Assembly (NCBI GenBank): GCA_050084515.1
Contig: CM114272.1
Span: forward strand, 23,250,001 to 23,314,000
DNA: 64,000 bases
Direction of reading: 5' to 3'
Source of the DNA: Blasia pusilla
Taxonomy: Eukaryota > Marchantiophyta > Marchantiopsida > Blasiales
The translations under genes and the position numbers were made by a program. Of the stretch, positions 49,621 to 59,169 are shown one piece after another; position 1 is the stretch's first letter; the number at the start of each line of letters is the position of its first letter. The notes under the pieces were generated by a model. The model searched no databases and was not told the DNA's origin. It saw nothing but the letters and a program-made list of their open reading frames with translations.

Positions 49621-49786
49621 TAGATGACTTGATCTTTGTATGATATGGATTACAGATGTGCGACTAACGATGGGGCAACCTAGCACCCGGCCTTCTGATT
49701 CGTGCACCCAAGAAGGTGTATAGCATGTAGTAGATGTATAGGGCTACCAGGGAGTTAGAGGGACCTAACCGCCAGTTAGGCGGGCG

Positions 49787-49895
49787 AGTTGTGGTACACT
49801 TGTGTTTGTGGATGCTCTCGTCTATGTTATGTATGTATGTGAGTATGGTATGTCAGCAATGTATGTTGTATGACGATGTGGATTCGCACGACAGC
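49787..49895 (+). repeat. 109-bp direct repeat, unit 1
   Basis: Almost identical to 50265-50373 (ttgtggtacacttgt...gtggattcgcacgacag). It lies between the PHD finger and the LTR body. It is either the true 5' end of the LTR, with a second truncated LTR at 50265, or an internal segment duplicated on both sides of the LTR. Confidence 0.85.
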
Positions 49896-50262
49896 TATTT
49901 TGACCATACCGATTATGTCTTAGAGTATAGTGTGCTAGTAGATGCCATACCTTATGTAGGGCTGTAGTGTCTAGGTAGAGATGCGGTTTCATACATAGGG
50001 TTGGGGGTTACTCAATTGAGGGTGACTTTTCCAGTAGGGCCCGCTCTTAGGTTGGAGGATATAGTGTGGAGTGCACTCAAAGAAGAGTTAGTTCTTTGAG
50101 TTGAGCCTATTGCGTTGGGAGTTAGCCTTGGTAGTGAGTAGAGCTCTTGGCTATGGTGGTTCTTGCAAGCTTTGACCTAGATTCTCCCATCGTGGAGTGG
50201 GTTTGGCTCGATTGTATTTGATTCTATACGTGTTTTATGACAGTAGGTCTTTCACGGATTCC
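49896..50262 (+). mobile_element. LTR (partial) of the methyltransferase-bearing gypsy family, plus orientation
   Basis: About 340 bp from tgaccataccgattatg to ctatacgtgttttatgaca is closely matched, in reverse complement, by 60150-59810. It therefore represents the same LTR on opposite strands. It sits directly downstream of the integrase-PHD region, as a 3' LTR should. The match ends abruptly after 50240 and a copy of the 109-bp repeat follows, so this LTR is truncated compared with the one at 59.1-60.2 kb. Confidence 0.85.
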
Positions 50263-50264
50263 AG

Positions 50265-50373
50265 TTGTGGTACACTTGTATTTGTGGATGCTCTCGTCTA
50301 TGTTATGTATGTATGTGAGTATGGTATGTCAGCGATGTATGTTGTATGACGATGTGGATTCGCATGACAGAGA
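50265..50373 (+). repeat. 109-bp direct repeat, unit 2
   Basis: Second copy of 49787-49895 in the same orientation, beyond the partial LTR. The unrelated sequence beginning agaaaattttcatcg follows it. Confidence 0.85.
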
Positions 50374-50399
50374 AAATTTTCATCGTACCCTAATTAGGG

Positions 50400-51165
50400 G
50401 AAGGCCACCTTGCACCGCTTAATATTTACGAAGAGGCACGGGCCTCAAGGGTAGGGTTTGTGGGCCTTTTGAGGTGTTTTTTTTCAGCTACAACCATAGA
50501 GGTAGTCAAAACTACATTAGAGAAGTTCCCTAAAGCTGACACAAACTCGTGACGGTGCTGACTTGATGTCCCTAAATGCAAAGCTGACGGTGTTGCCTTT
50601 GTGACTGTGGTTCGAGTACAAACATACTATCCTAAGTGAATGGTATAGGGTTACTATGGTTCGGTTCCGATTCACATAGTAAACTGACCGTGGTTACATG
50701 ATTTGGATACTTCAATATTAACCAAATTGTGGTACCTATGGTTCGGATACAACTATTTATATCCAAAACCATGAAGACAGGGTTACTCTGGTTCACAACT
50801 TAACCTAAACAATGGTTACTATGGTGAGGATACTTATGTGCTATCACATGACTGCTAACCGTATTGAACTACAGTGAACATGAGACATGGCCATTTTTAA
50901 TGATGAACATCATATTTCTTGTGTTCCGTGGCTGATATTTGAAATCGGAAATGCTTAATCAATCTTGAATCTGTGAGTCTTGGACTACATAAAAATTATC
51001 GGCTCTTGTTACGTCTTCATATATTTGGTTTCTGTCTGCAACATATTGCTCTTCATCCAACACACTATAAAGTATGACATCTACAGTGGTTCTCTTAGTA
51101 GTAGTGTTATTTTGTAATTCTTATGTGGCCTTCTATCTACCTTAGGCCATTCTGACTGTTTCATA
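50400..51165. repeat. Region with irregular repeats of a ggttactatggttcgg-like motif
   Basis: Between about 50600 and 50870 the words ggttactatggttcgg, ggttactctggttcac, atggttactatggtgagg, gtggttacatg and ctatggttcggatac recur at irregular spacing, partly in both orientations. Such degenerate subterminal repeats are typical near the ends of DNA transposons. The stretch adjoins the MULE transposase, so it may be that element's terminal region. No terminal inverted repeat pair was fixed. Confidence 0.45.
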
Positions 51166-51167
51166 TT

Positions 51168-54130
51168 CTAGTCAATTGCCTCGCTTTCATATTGGCTCAC
51201 TATAGCATCCAAATTGAGATGATTACATGCATATGCTTCCAATTCTGCCTCCATATTCAAATATTTTGATCGTTTCCCTCTAGGAAAGGACTCGACCTGG
51301 TTTATTATTGCTTGGGGCTGATTCCTCCATGTGGAATGTGATCTCCTTCTCTGATGCATCCGCTCAAACCAATCCATCCGCTGACGCAGCCGGAGATCCT
51401 GAGAGCGGCCTCCAAAAAAGGGTTCGGGGAAGTAATGCCCAATGTTAATTACATTTTCTGGAAGTTTGGTGTTCGTCTCTATCTGCGCCTTCAGGTTCAA
51501 AAGTGATCCCATATCCTTCTGCTAAAGTACATACAAATGTTCAAGAAGATCATTGAAGAATGGGAATCCAATGGTTGTGGCCAAGCATTTTTCCACCATC
51601 TCTCGAACATCTTCCGGAGTTGTTACTTGTGATACAACTGTAGGTGTAGTAGCATGCGCCTCTTCTGGACAATCGACATCGTCCAAAATGTATGATTCTA
51701 TAGGTGTGTCTCCATGCAAGTCCTATGCATGACTTTGCACCATGTTTTCCAACCCATTGGCTTTGCTACCAAAACCTGTGCCAAGGAAAGACAACAACTC
51801 TACTTCGGACTGCCCACTCAACAATAAGCACTTCACCTGATACAATTTAAAAAGTCAAAAATATGACTATCCAAGCACTGGATAAATATGACTATCTAAT
51901 TTCAGGTGGGACTATAGCTTAATCACCCAACCAGGAGTGCAACAAACACAATTAATGTTTATAAGTGAACCCTTCATTGGCACGAGGGCATGTACAAGCA
52001 ACATCTTTCTTGTCATAGTCAACCACATCATGCCAATAGTCCAACTTGGAGAAACTCTTCACCATTGCGCATTTCCTCCCATTTACCAATTGAAATGTGA
52101 CGTGGTTCTCTGGGATATCATTTGCCCTTCTAATAGCCATGAGCATGACTTTCCGGATCGCCTTGTTCCTCACCATACCCTCTCGTTTCAAAAATCCCAA
52201 GTACCAAAAGAAATCTTCTGTTTCCCGCATAAGATCTACACAAGCCATATAAGGTTCCTGGTGGGTTTTGAAGGCATGCTAGAAGTGAGATGCATTTTCA
52301 GAGTGTGGTGCCACCTTTCTATCGCACAATTTGTATCTTGGTTGGATCTTGCATGCTTACAATAGCCACTTGTCCAAGTAACAATCTTGGGATGCCAATA
52401 ATTTAGATAGTACTTCACAAAGTGGCGTTCAATTGCAGCCCAATTGCGCATGAAACGGTAGGAGGCATCCATAGGATCTAGAACATAAAACCATTGCTAA
52501 ATTAATATGTGGCCTACTCCAACAACGGACATAGCAGAGAAGCAATGAAATGAACTACTATTACTGATGAACAAAGAACATACCTTCTTCACGTGAGTAC
52601 ATGACACCACCCAAGTCTCTATTCATGTCGGCTTTTGTAATTGGACAGCGAACCCATTGGTGCAAATGTTTTAACCAATTCTTCCTTACATGCCATAGAC
52701 AGAGGTCTATAGGAACGTCAGGGAAGACTTCTTTGATTGCAGATTGTTCCTCTTTGGAGTCATCAACTATGAAGCATGATTTTTTCCAACCGGGGCTATC
52801 AACTGACTCAAGGTCTCTTGTCATGTATGTATATGCCCAATCCTTGATATGGGCCAATGTATCCACTAGATCCCGATGTTGATGTCTCTGTAAAATGGCC
52901 CATACTAGAGGTAATCCGTTTCGAAACTTGTCAAAACTCAACAACGTGAATAGTTAATACTGTGAATATAAAATACAATGTGTTCAGGATTCTTATTGTT
53001 CATGTACATAGCTAATAAAGTGAACACAAAATTCCAAATGTTAGAATTTCTTCCTGATTGTGCACCAGTTGTCAGATGACACCACAGAACTTACGTAGCC
53101 TAGATACTCCTCTAAAAGAATGACACTATGGTTGTTAGGCCCTGAAATCACCTCATATGTGTTTGTGCCATGAGTGGCATCCATGGAGATGGCTCCACAA
53201 TTACCAAGATGTAGAAGATTTTGAAGCATCTAAGGTGTAGAAATAACAAGGCTGAAAGGTTGGCCTAAACTATAAATGGCCTCCCTCTAGTGTATGACAT
53301 TTTCCGGTGAGCTGCAACCAAATGTTGGATTGCAGTGGTATCATTGGTTCCATCATACCCCCCTTTGCGTCTTCGCATTGAATGCTTGATATTAAGGATA
53401 TCTTGTGGTTTTAACATAGCATCCCTGCCCCACGCTTGTTCGTGATTAGGATTCTCGCCAATGTGTTCCCGGATCCTTCTCCTATGCTCCTTCATGATAT
53501 TTAAGGGGCTCACGTTCACTCGCAATAACTGTTCAACAAAATCCCTACGATGAGAACTCAACTTCATGGAAACAATTGCATTTGCATTGTCAACAGTCTT
53601 ATCTAAGTCTCCATGGCATATGTTGCCCGCTTTATCCACATGCTTACAATGCATATGCCTCAACATAGAACACCCAGGGCGGTCCTTTGAGGTTACAACG
53701 GCAAAGTGGAATTGGTATCCACGTCCTTGAGACAGCCCAAGCCGTGTACTTTGGCTTTCTAGCCTACTACCCTCGCCTCTTTTGCAGCGCCGGTTTGAAT
53801 CAAATACCTCACTTGGCAAAGAGGTCTAGACAGTTTTCCTATGATCGTCGGGTCCATATGAACACAAGTATCGAACTATAACATGTATGTTCCTTGATTT
53901 GTCGGTATTCCTTTTCCTAAATCTAGTATGGAAATGCGGTCTTTGTTCTTCACCATGAATGAAGTCTTCAATCCTATCTGAAGGAATCTATGCCTTTTTT
54001 CTATCACCATACCAATTCAAGTGTTTGCTCAAGAAAGGACCAAGGAGAGGGTTTTGGATAACATTGCATTCAAATGCACCAAAATATTTGGTGAATTCCA
54101 CCATGAATATAAGTTGCTCAAGGATCCGCC
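51168..54130 (-). mobile_element. MULE transposon remnant with FAR1-like DNA-binding and SWIM domains
   Basis: On the minus strand the order is that of a plant Mutator-like transposase. The N-terminal basic, cysteine/histidine-rich region (about 54100-53265) resembles a FAR1-type DNA-binding domain. The DDE core follows: GAISMDATHGTN with the first Asp (about 53190-53160), FIVDDSKEEQSAI with the second Asp and LCLWHVRKNW (52780-52690), and NCAIERWHHTLK with the catalytic Glu (about 52330). A SWIM finger (VACTCPRANEGFTYKH, about 52000-51960) has lost a cysteine (usual CKH is YKH). The C-terminal part runs to 51168. A GTAAGT donor after LEEYLGY and the resumption at LFTLLSFDKF imply a spliceosomal intron. 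Stops and frameshifts (for example after GRPFIV) make it inactive. It lies between parts of the gypsy complex. Confidence 0.85.
52236..53819 (-). pseudogene. MULE transposase, DNA-binding and DDE core part
   Basis: The main coding pieces are 53819-53265 (basic and Cys/His-rich, ends RGRPFIV), 53229-53041 (first catalytic Asp), 52944-52561 (second Asp and LCLWH) and 52472-52236 (catalytic Glu in IERWHH). The gaps are an intron-like segment at 53090-52945, a frameshift plus TAG near 53225-53265, and a further gap at 52560-52473 where a spliced intron is possible. All three DDE acids survive although the frame does not. Confidence 0.8.
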
Positions 54131-54815
54131 TATCCGTGTAGTTGCCATGCACATCCTTTTTAGCAGGCATGACAGTGGCTGATGCATACTCTCCATGCGA
54201 CAACACGACTAATCTAGCCTCCAAAAGGTCCAACGTCCTACTCTGAATCACGTCCCTCTCCATATCACTATATCGGTAGGGACGATGAAAGATTGGCGTA
54301 TCACTAGCCAAATCAATCCGTATACCGGGTCCAACCAAAGCACCCAACTCCTCCATGATAAAGGCAAAACAACTCCTATAAGCACATAGGAATTGTGTCA
54401 AGCGTCATTTCTCACCTCCCGTAAGCTTGGGCCGAAGTAATGGCTCCCAAGTCTCCTCCACAAGCACACTAGAGGGAGAGGACGATGCCATTGGCTGCTA
54501 TGCAACCCACTCACAAGATGGTACACCCTTAGCTACATCATCATCTGAGCAAATAACTCCTCCACCAGCATGAGCAACCAACTCCACATGCCCAGCCATT
54601 ACATCCCATTTACTCCAAGGATGCAAAATACTACTCTCCTCGCCCCCAGCCAATGCCTCTATCGTCCCGGTAGCCATCGAGCTCATCACAAGGGGTGGAA
54701 GACCCACAGACATAGTCAGAAGTCGACGCGTTGCTCGGCCATACCAAGACTCAAAATCCAAGTCAAACAATTCAGGTCAATGGCCTGACCCAACACATGA
54801 CATCGTGAAGCCTCA
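54131..54815 (-). pseudogene. Gypsy polyprotein: linker and N-terminal reverse transcriptase
   Basis: After the methyltransferase the minus strand gives a linker (54770-54498) and then RT N-terminal blocks from about 54401: IDLASDTPIFHRPYRYS, which in gypsy elements precedes the RT fingers, and VMPAKKDVHGNYTDRR (ending near 54130). The frame is that of the preceding target-recognition region. The RT breaks off here, its next block (GDYRPIN) being at 48095. The inserted or rearranged DNA between them includes the MULE and the inverted integrase-LTR piece. One TAG stop lies in the linker. Confidence 0.8.
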
Positions 54816-55720
54816 GAAAAGGAAGCAACCATTTGTCACCGAGCAAATCCCATCGCGACGCTCTCTCTCATCAGCGTTAGGCTCCACCAACTGTCGCACA
54901 TGAGAATCCCATACAAGCCCGGGACCACCTTCCTTGTAGGCATGTGACGAGGGAAAACTCATAAATGTGGGTAGTGCCATCCTAGGCTGGCCCACATAGT
55001 TCATCACTGCCATGGGTGACCGATCAATAACCCTCACCACCTGAGAAAGTCGCCCAAGATTCAAGATACTATCCATGTAAGGCAAGGATCTGCACTACAT
55101 CATATGCTCGACGTAGAACCTCCCTAGGCAACAAGTTTGTCCACCACAAGCGTGAGCGATGTGCACGCTGAGCCAAATCATGTTGCAGCATCCAACAACA
55201 CCGCTGGTCCAATCCAAGACCGCACCTCATGAACACTCGCCATCATCTGGGTCCGAGTGTCACCCAACAATGGAACATTCTCTAGAATGTAAGCAGGAGC
55301 ACGTGCCTGATGAATCTGAAGATGTCGTAACACCCGTAACATCTCCCAAAATAATCGAGACCTAGGGTCGTGTAATCCCTCACCACGACCAACACGTGTA
55401 TGACCCTGACATGGCCATCCAGCAATCACCAAATCCACAAGACCAACCCTCTCAAGGTCCTACGCCCCCAACAATGAAATGTGTGACGGCAAAGCACGCT
55501 GGTACCCACAAATAGCTGATGGCGGCAACAACTCAGGATATCTCTGCATCAACTAACCGATAGGTCGGGATGAGACTCTCTGGGCCATCTCATCTTGCTC
55601 CACATACACGTATCTCCGCACAGGAATACCGGCATGCAACACTACAGCCAAACCAGTGCTAATCCCACCAAAGAGATCTAACACACAAATGCCCTCCGGC
55701 GGATACTGTCATACAATGGG
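54816..55720 (-). pseudogene. C5-cytosine DNA methyltransferase domain inside the gypsy polyprotein
   Basis: Minus-strand motifs occur in canonical order: motif I VLDLFGGISTGL (55684-55649, AdoMet binding), motif II acidic YVYVEQDE (55612-55589), motif IV GWPCQGHTRVGRGEG with the catalytic Pro-Cys (Cys codon 55411-55409) followed by DPRSRLFWEM, motif VI ILENVPLLG (55288-55262), motif VIII AQRAHRSRLWWTNLLP (55173-55126), then a target-recognition region ending EPNADERERRDGI (54884-54846). Motifs I-VI share the frame of the upstream protease ORF. Motif VIII and the end are each in a new frame, so there are two frameshifts, and two TAG codons lie between motifs II and IV. The set of residues fits an active enzyme in the ancestor. 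It is not a host gene: it lies between protease and reverse transcriptase. Confidence 0.9.
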
Positions 55721-55819
55721 TGTAGTATCCAAAGGGGATAACCCAAGTGGACCAAAAGTAGGAGTCCGCCGTGGGGCCTCCTCTTCCTCGTGAGGTATAA
55801 CAGCCTCACACCAAGTCTC

Positions 55820-56905
55820 CTACGCTAGGCGATCAGCCTCTTGCCGTAGTGCACCGCCTGAACTCCAAAGTGGCACATCCAATGATGAGGATGCCACTGC
55901 TGCAAAACTAGGGACCTCCTCTACCTCCTCATGCACAGGAGAATCCATAGCAGAAAGATTACCCTCCAAAAAGTCTCCTAGCCAAATGACTATTCCACTA
56001 AAACTACCCACAGATGCTAACACCGTTGGGGAAGACCCTCCAGGTCGAGCCCCATAAATAAATCTCATAGGAACCTGGCTCATACGTCCATCCCCGGACT
56101 GCCAACCAGGTCTATAAGACGCTGTCTGAGTCCAATAGTCCATGTAAAAACCCATCGGGTACAATATTGCTCCTCCAACTAGTACATCATACGACTCGGC
56201 TGATGTGACCACTGCAGGTACTCCCAACCAGGAGCTATCCGTCGCATGATCTGGTCTCAACTGTACAGACAACTTCTCCCGTGTCATGAATTGAGACCTA
56301 TCATTGGCTCCTCCAAGTGATGTTTGAATATGGAATGGGCAAGGCTCAAGCTCTGACCTACAAATACCCAAACCAATACATGCCACCTTTCCCAACATCA
56401 AAGGTTGGGCACCAGAGTCTAACAAGATTCTATCTGGTTTATACACCTGTCCTATAGGACTCACAAATCCGAATATCCCACTCCGGTTGTCCAACATACA
56501 TACACCAGGTGTAAGCATCTCACGATCAATGGCTGGCCGAGTTGGTAATGCATCCATCTTCCCCGTTGTTGCCTGCCAAGTAGCACTGGTACTCAATGCT
56601 ACACCTGACATACATGGTCGCTCCACCGCAACACCCTCATCCACCTTAGCACGTGTAGCAATAACACCCCCACGTTCACACAACGTGGTTGCTAGCTGAA
56701 ATACAGGAGCTAAGTCAACTCCTAAAGCCATCAGCTCCATGGCCAAAATTAATGGGAATCCCAACACTGAAGTTGCCATCCGCAATACTGCAGTGGATGC
56801 TGCATCCGTGTCTACTACACACGGTGTAGATGGCTCAGTCCCCACTGTAGGCTCAATAGGCTGCGTAGGAACCATGGATGGAGTCCCAAGCACCTCAGAC
56901 AACAA
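55820..56905 (-). CDS. Gypsy aspartic protease-containing polyprotein segment
   Basis: An uninterrupted 361-codon minus ORF of the retrotransposon polyprotein. The retropepsin-like active site ILLDSGAQPLMLG has its aspartate at residue 163 (codon 56419-56417). It is followed by YDVLVGGAILYPMG, which has the look of the second half of a retropepsin fold. The ORF ends at a TAG, and the same frame continues into methyltransferase motif I about 130 bases later, so protease and methyltransferase were parts of one reading frame. Upstream it continues from gag after another stop. It is part of a dead element copy. Confidence 0.8.
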   Translation of the reverse strand: MLSEVLGTPSMVPTQPIEPTVGTEPSTPCVVDTDAASTAVLRMATSVLGFPLILAMELMALGVDLAPVFQLATTLCERGGVIATRAKVDEGVAVERPCMSGVALSTSATWQATTGKMDALPTRPAIDREMLTPGVCMLDNRSGIFGFVSPIGQVYKPDRILLDSGAQPLMLGKVACIGLGICRSELEPCPFHIQTSLGGANDRSQFMTREKLSVQLRPDHATDSSWLGVPAVVTSAESYDVLVGGAILYPMGFYMDYWTQTASYRPGWQSGDGRMSQVPMRFIYGARPGGSSPTVLASVGSFSGIVIWLGDFLEGNLSAMDSPVHEEVEEVPSFAAVASSSLDVPLWSSGGALRQEADRLA

Positions 56906-58560
56906 GAATGACTAGGGAAGCCTAGCCTGCCTCCTAGCCTCACCCCTCTGTGGGTCCAACTCCACAGTAGCACCACGTGGCTCTGACGCTCGAGTGGCTC
57001 CTCTCGTAACTGCAGCTGATGCCTCAACCTCTGCTACACTTGCCATATACGAGAGATCATCCCCTCCATAAGAGGTGGAAGCCCCTGCTCCCGAACCTGC
57101 TCTATGCTAGATACCAGCCATAGTAGCCAACTTCTGCTCCAACTGCTCAATCCTGGCAACCATATCTGACTTTGTCGTAGTGGTATGGGTAGCCATCGTA
57201 GGCTCTCCAACCACTGGTCCACCTCTACCACCTCGGCCTCTCGGAGCTACTCCACCACGGCCGCGGCCTGATCTCAACTCTGGATGAAGATCAAAGCAAC
57301 GCTCTCAAGGATGACCTGGTCTCCCGCAATGATCACACTAAGTTGGGGCCGACTGAGGCCCATCCTCCAAAGTCTGTCTCCCATCCTCTTGGGGACAAAA
57401 CCTCCTAACATGATCACCTCCACATGTCCAACATGATTGTCCTTGCTGCGGGGCAGCAAATGAAGGCAATGGTCTCTGCGCAAGTGTCCCTCTAGGACGT
57501 GACTGAGGTCGTGTGTAATCCCCACGACTCCCACTACTACTACCACCACCACTACTACGAGACTGTGAGGTGGATTTCTGAACATGAGAAGTAGTAGTTG
57601 TATCCCTATTGAATGCAGATGTCACCACTCTCTCCTCCACCATGTTAAGCTCAATCTTCTCAGATAGAGCAAACACATGGGTCAATGTGGGTAAATCATC
57701 ACTCATAAGAGTAGCATCACATACCCTGCGGCGCAACTCTCTGTCCAAGATCCCATACCAAAACTGGACTACCTGAGCCTCACTCACACCCTGGGTAATT
57801 GAAATCAAGCATCGCATAAGAGTGTATGCCTCACGAAGACTCTCACCAGTCTTTCGCTCAAATTCCTGAAGACTCCTCAACTTCTCTGTCTTCACTCCCT
57901 GATAGTTCTTCTTCAACCTCTTGAAGAACTCTGCAACTAGGTTGAACGATGGTGGGGCACTAGTACCTCCACTAGTACCCCCACTGGTACCTCCATGGGT
58001 ACCTCCACTGGTACCCCCACTCCGGCTTGTACTCGTACCACTCAACGTCGGGCTGGCTGGCATAGTAGGAGCACTACTACCAATACCACCATGGTGATAG
58101 ACACATAGCCTGGAGACCAATATTGTCTCCACGCCTCGATCTCATCAACATGGTCCTTCCTAAACTCATGGTAATCGTCCATGGGTGGTCCCTCCAAATG
58201 CTGAAACAACCCCTTCCAAGCCAAGAAGGGTGTAAACAACGTGGCATTCCGCAACATCTGTATATCACACCACGTATAAAACTCCTGCATGAAGTCCTCC
58301 AACTCAATGGTGCCCACTGCACCCGAGTATCATCGTGGGCCCTTCATGGCCCCATATATCTCGTCCATGTCCCAAATCAATGGAGCTGTAATACTCGATA
58401 ACAACGTAGAAGACTTGGTGTTTGGAACACCCTCGTCCTCCTCTTCATCAACCGTCGAAAGTGGAAAAGGTAGCTGATACCTCAATCCACTCCATGTAAA
58501 ACCACCATTGTCTGCACCACAGTCCCCAACCAGACAACCCGACAGCTCTGTGATGACCAA
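56906..58560 (-). pseudogene. Gypsy gag (capsid and zinc knuckle), frameshifted
   Basis: The minus strand gives an acidic N-terminal run (58560-58330), a capsid-like part (58317-58042, ELEDFMQEFYTWCD, FLAWKGLFQHLEGPP), a Gly-Thr-rich repeat (GTSGGTHGGTSGG, about 58025-57955) and the main capsid (FNLVAEFFKRLKKNY, QEFERKTGESLREAY, VVQFWYGILDREL). A basic Ser/Gly/Arg-rich tail and a CX2CX3HX4C zinc knuckle (CWTCGGDHVRRFC, about 57440-57400) follow. The frame changes at least twice and a stop separates the first two parts. Beyond the knuckle, in another frame, it runs toward the protease ORF via a glutamine/leucine-rich possible coiled coil near 57150. Confidence 0.82.
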
Positions 58561-59165
58561 CGCCGATGCCGCATCACCACCAAACTACCACTACTAAGTA
58601 ACCAGGTGACGTCGATGTCGCTATACTATTCTAGCTCTACTAGCTATGGGTGTAGGTAACCTAACTTGTCATCACCACAGGAAGCCTCCCACGGTCTACT
58701 GGTCATCACTCCAGCCTCACTACCGGTAGCACATAGGAGTAACACTACTGTGGAAATCAGCGTCTCTGCCTGGAAGTCGCTTAACTGAGTTCTTAACTAT
58801 GCCAGTGTACACACTGGTGTAGCTCATTTGGTGTTGTTTGGAGATGTGTTAGACACTTTATGCATCTCAGGTTTTTGGTTGATGGACCTCTAGCGCATAC
58901 TACGATGTAACCTCTCCATACAGGTGATATTTTCAGGTGCTGCGAGTCCGACTAGCACGTCATTGATCCGCGGCGGAGTAGCTATTGCATTAGAATTGTG
59001 TGGTGGGTTTTGTGGATTCAGGGGGCGCCACGTTTGGTGGATTGCGTTACCTTGATTTCCATTTGCGATTGGAGGGTTGTCGTTGGACTTCATGTGTTTG
59101 GATCCACTCCATCGTTGCTTCTTGCTTGCACGCCCATTGTTAGGGTTAGCCCAAAGATGGGTGAC
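58561..59165 (-). other. 5' leader and possible extra N-terminal ORF of the gypsy element
   Basis: Between the LTR and gag, a 67-codon minus ORF (59093-58890) starts MKSNDNPPIANGNQGN and contains ALTPPRINDVL-like residues. It could be the true gag N-terminus, separated from the rest by a decayed stretch at 58890-58560. A primer-binding site could not be identified with confidence. Confidence 0.4.
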
Positions 59166-59169
59166 CAGT

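Noticed and set aside
55178-55438. Host DNA methyltransferase gene fragment inserted by chance
   Set aside because: The motifs share the protease's frame and lie in a consistent polyprotein order (gag, protease, methyltransferase, RT), so a captured domain of the element is the better reading. Other copies would settle it.
57034-57231. Leu/Trp-rich minus ORF of 65 codons as a separate protein
   Set aside because: The alternative frame continues the gag-to-protease linker. This frame is a shadow.
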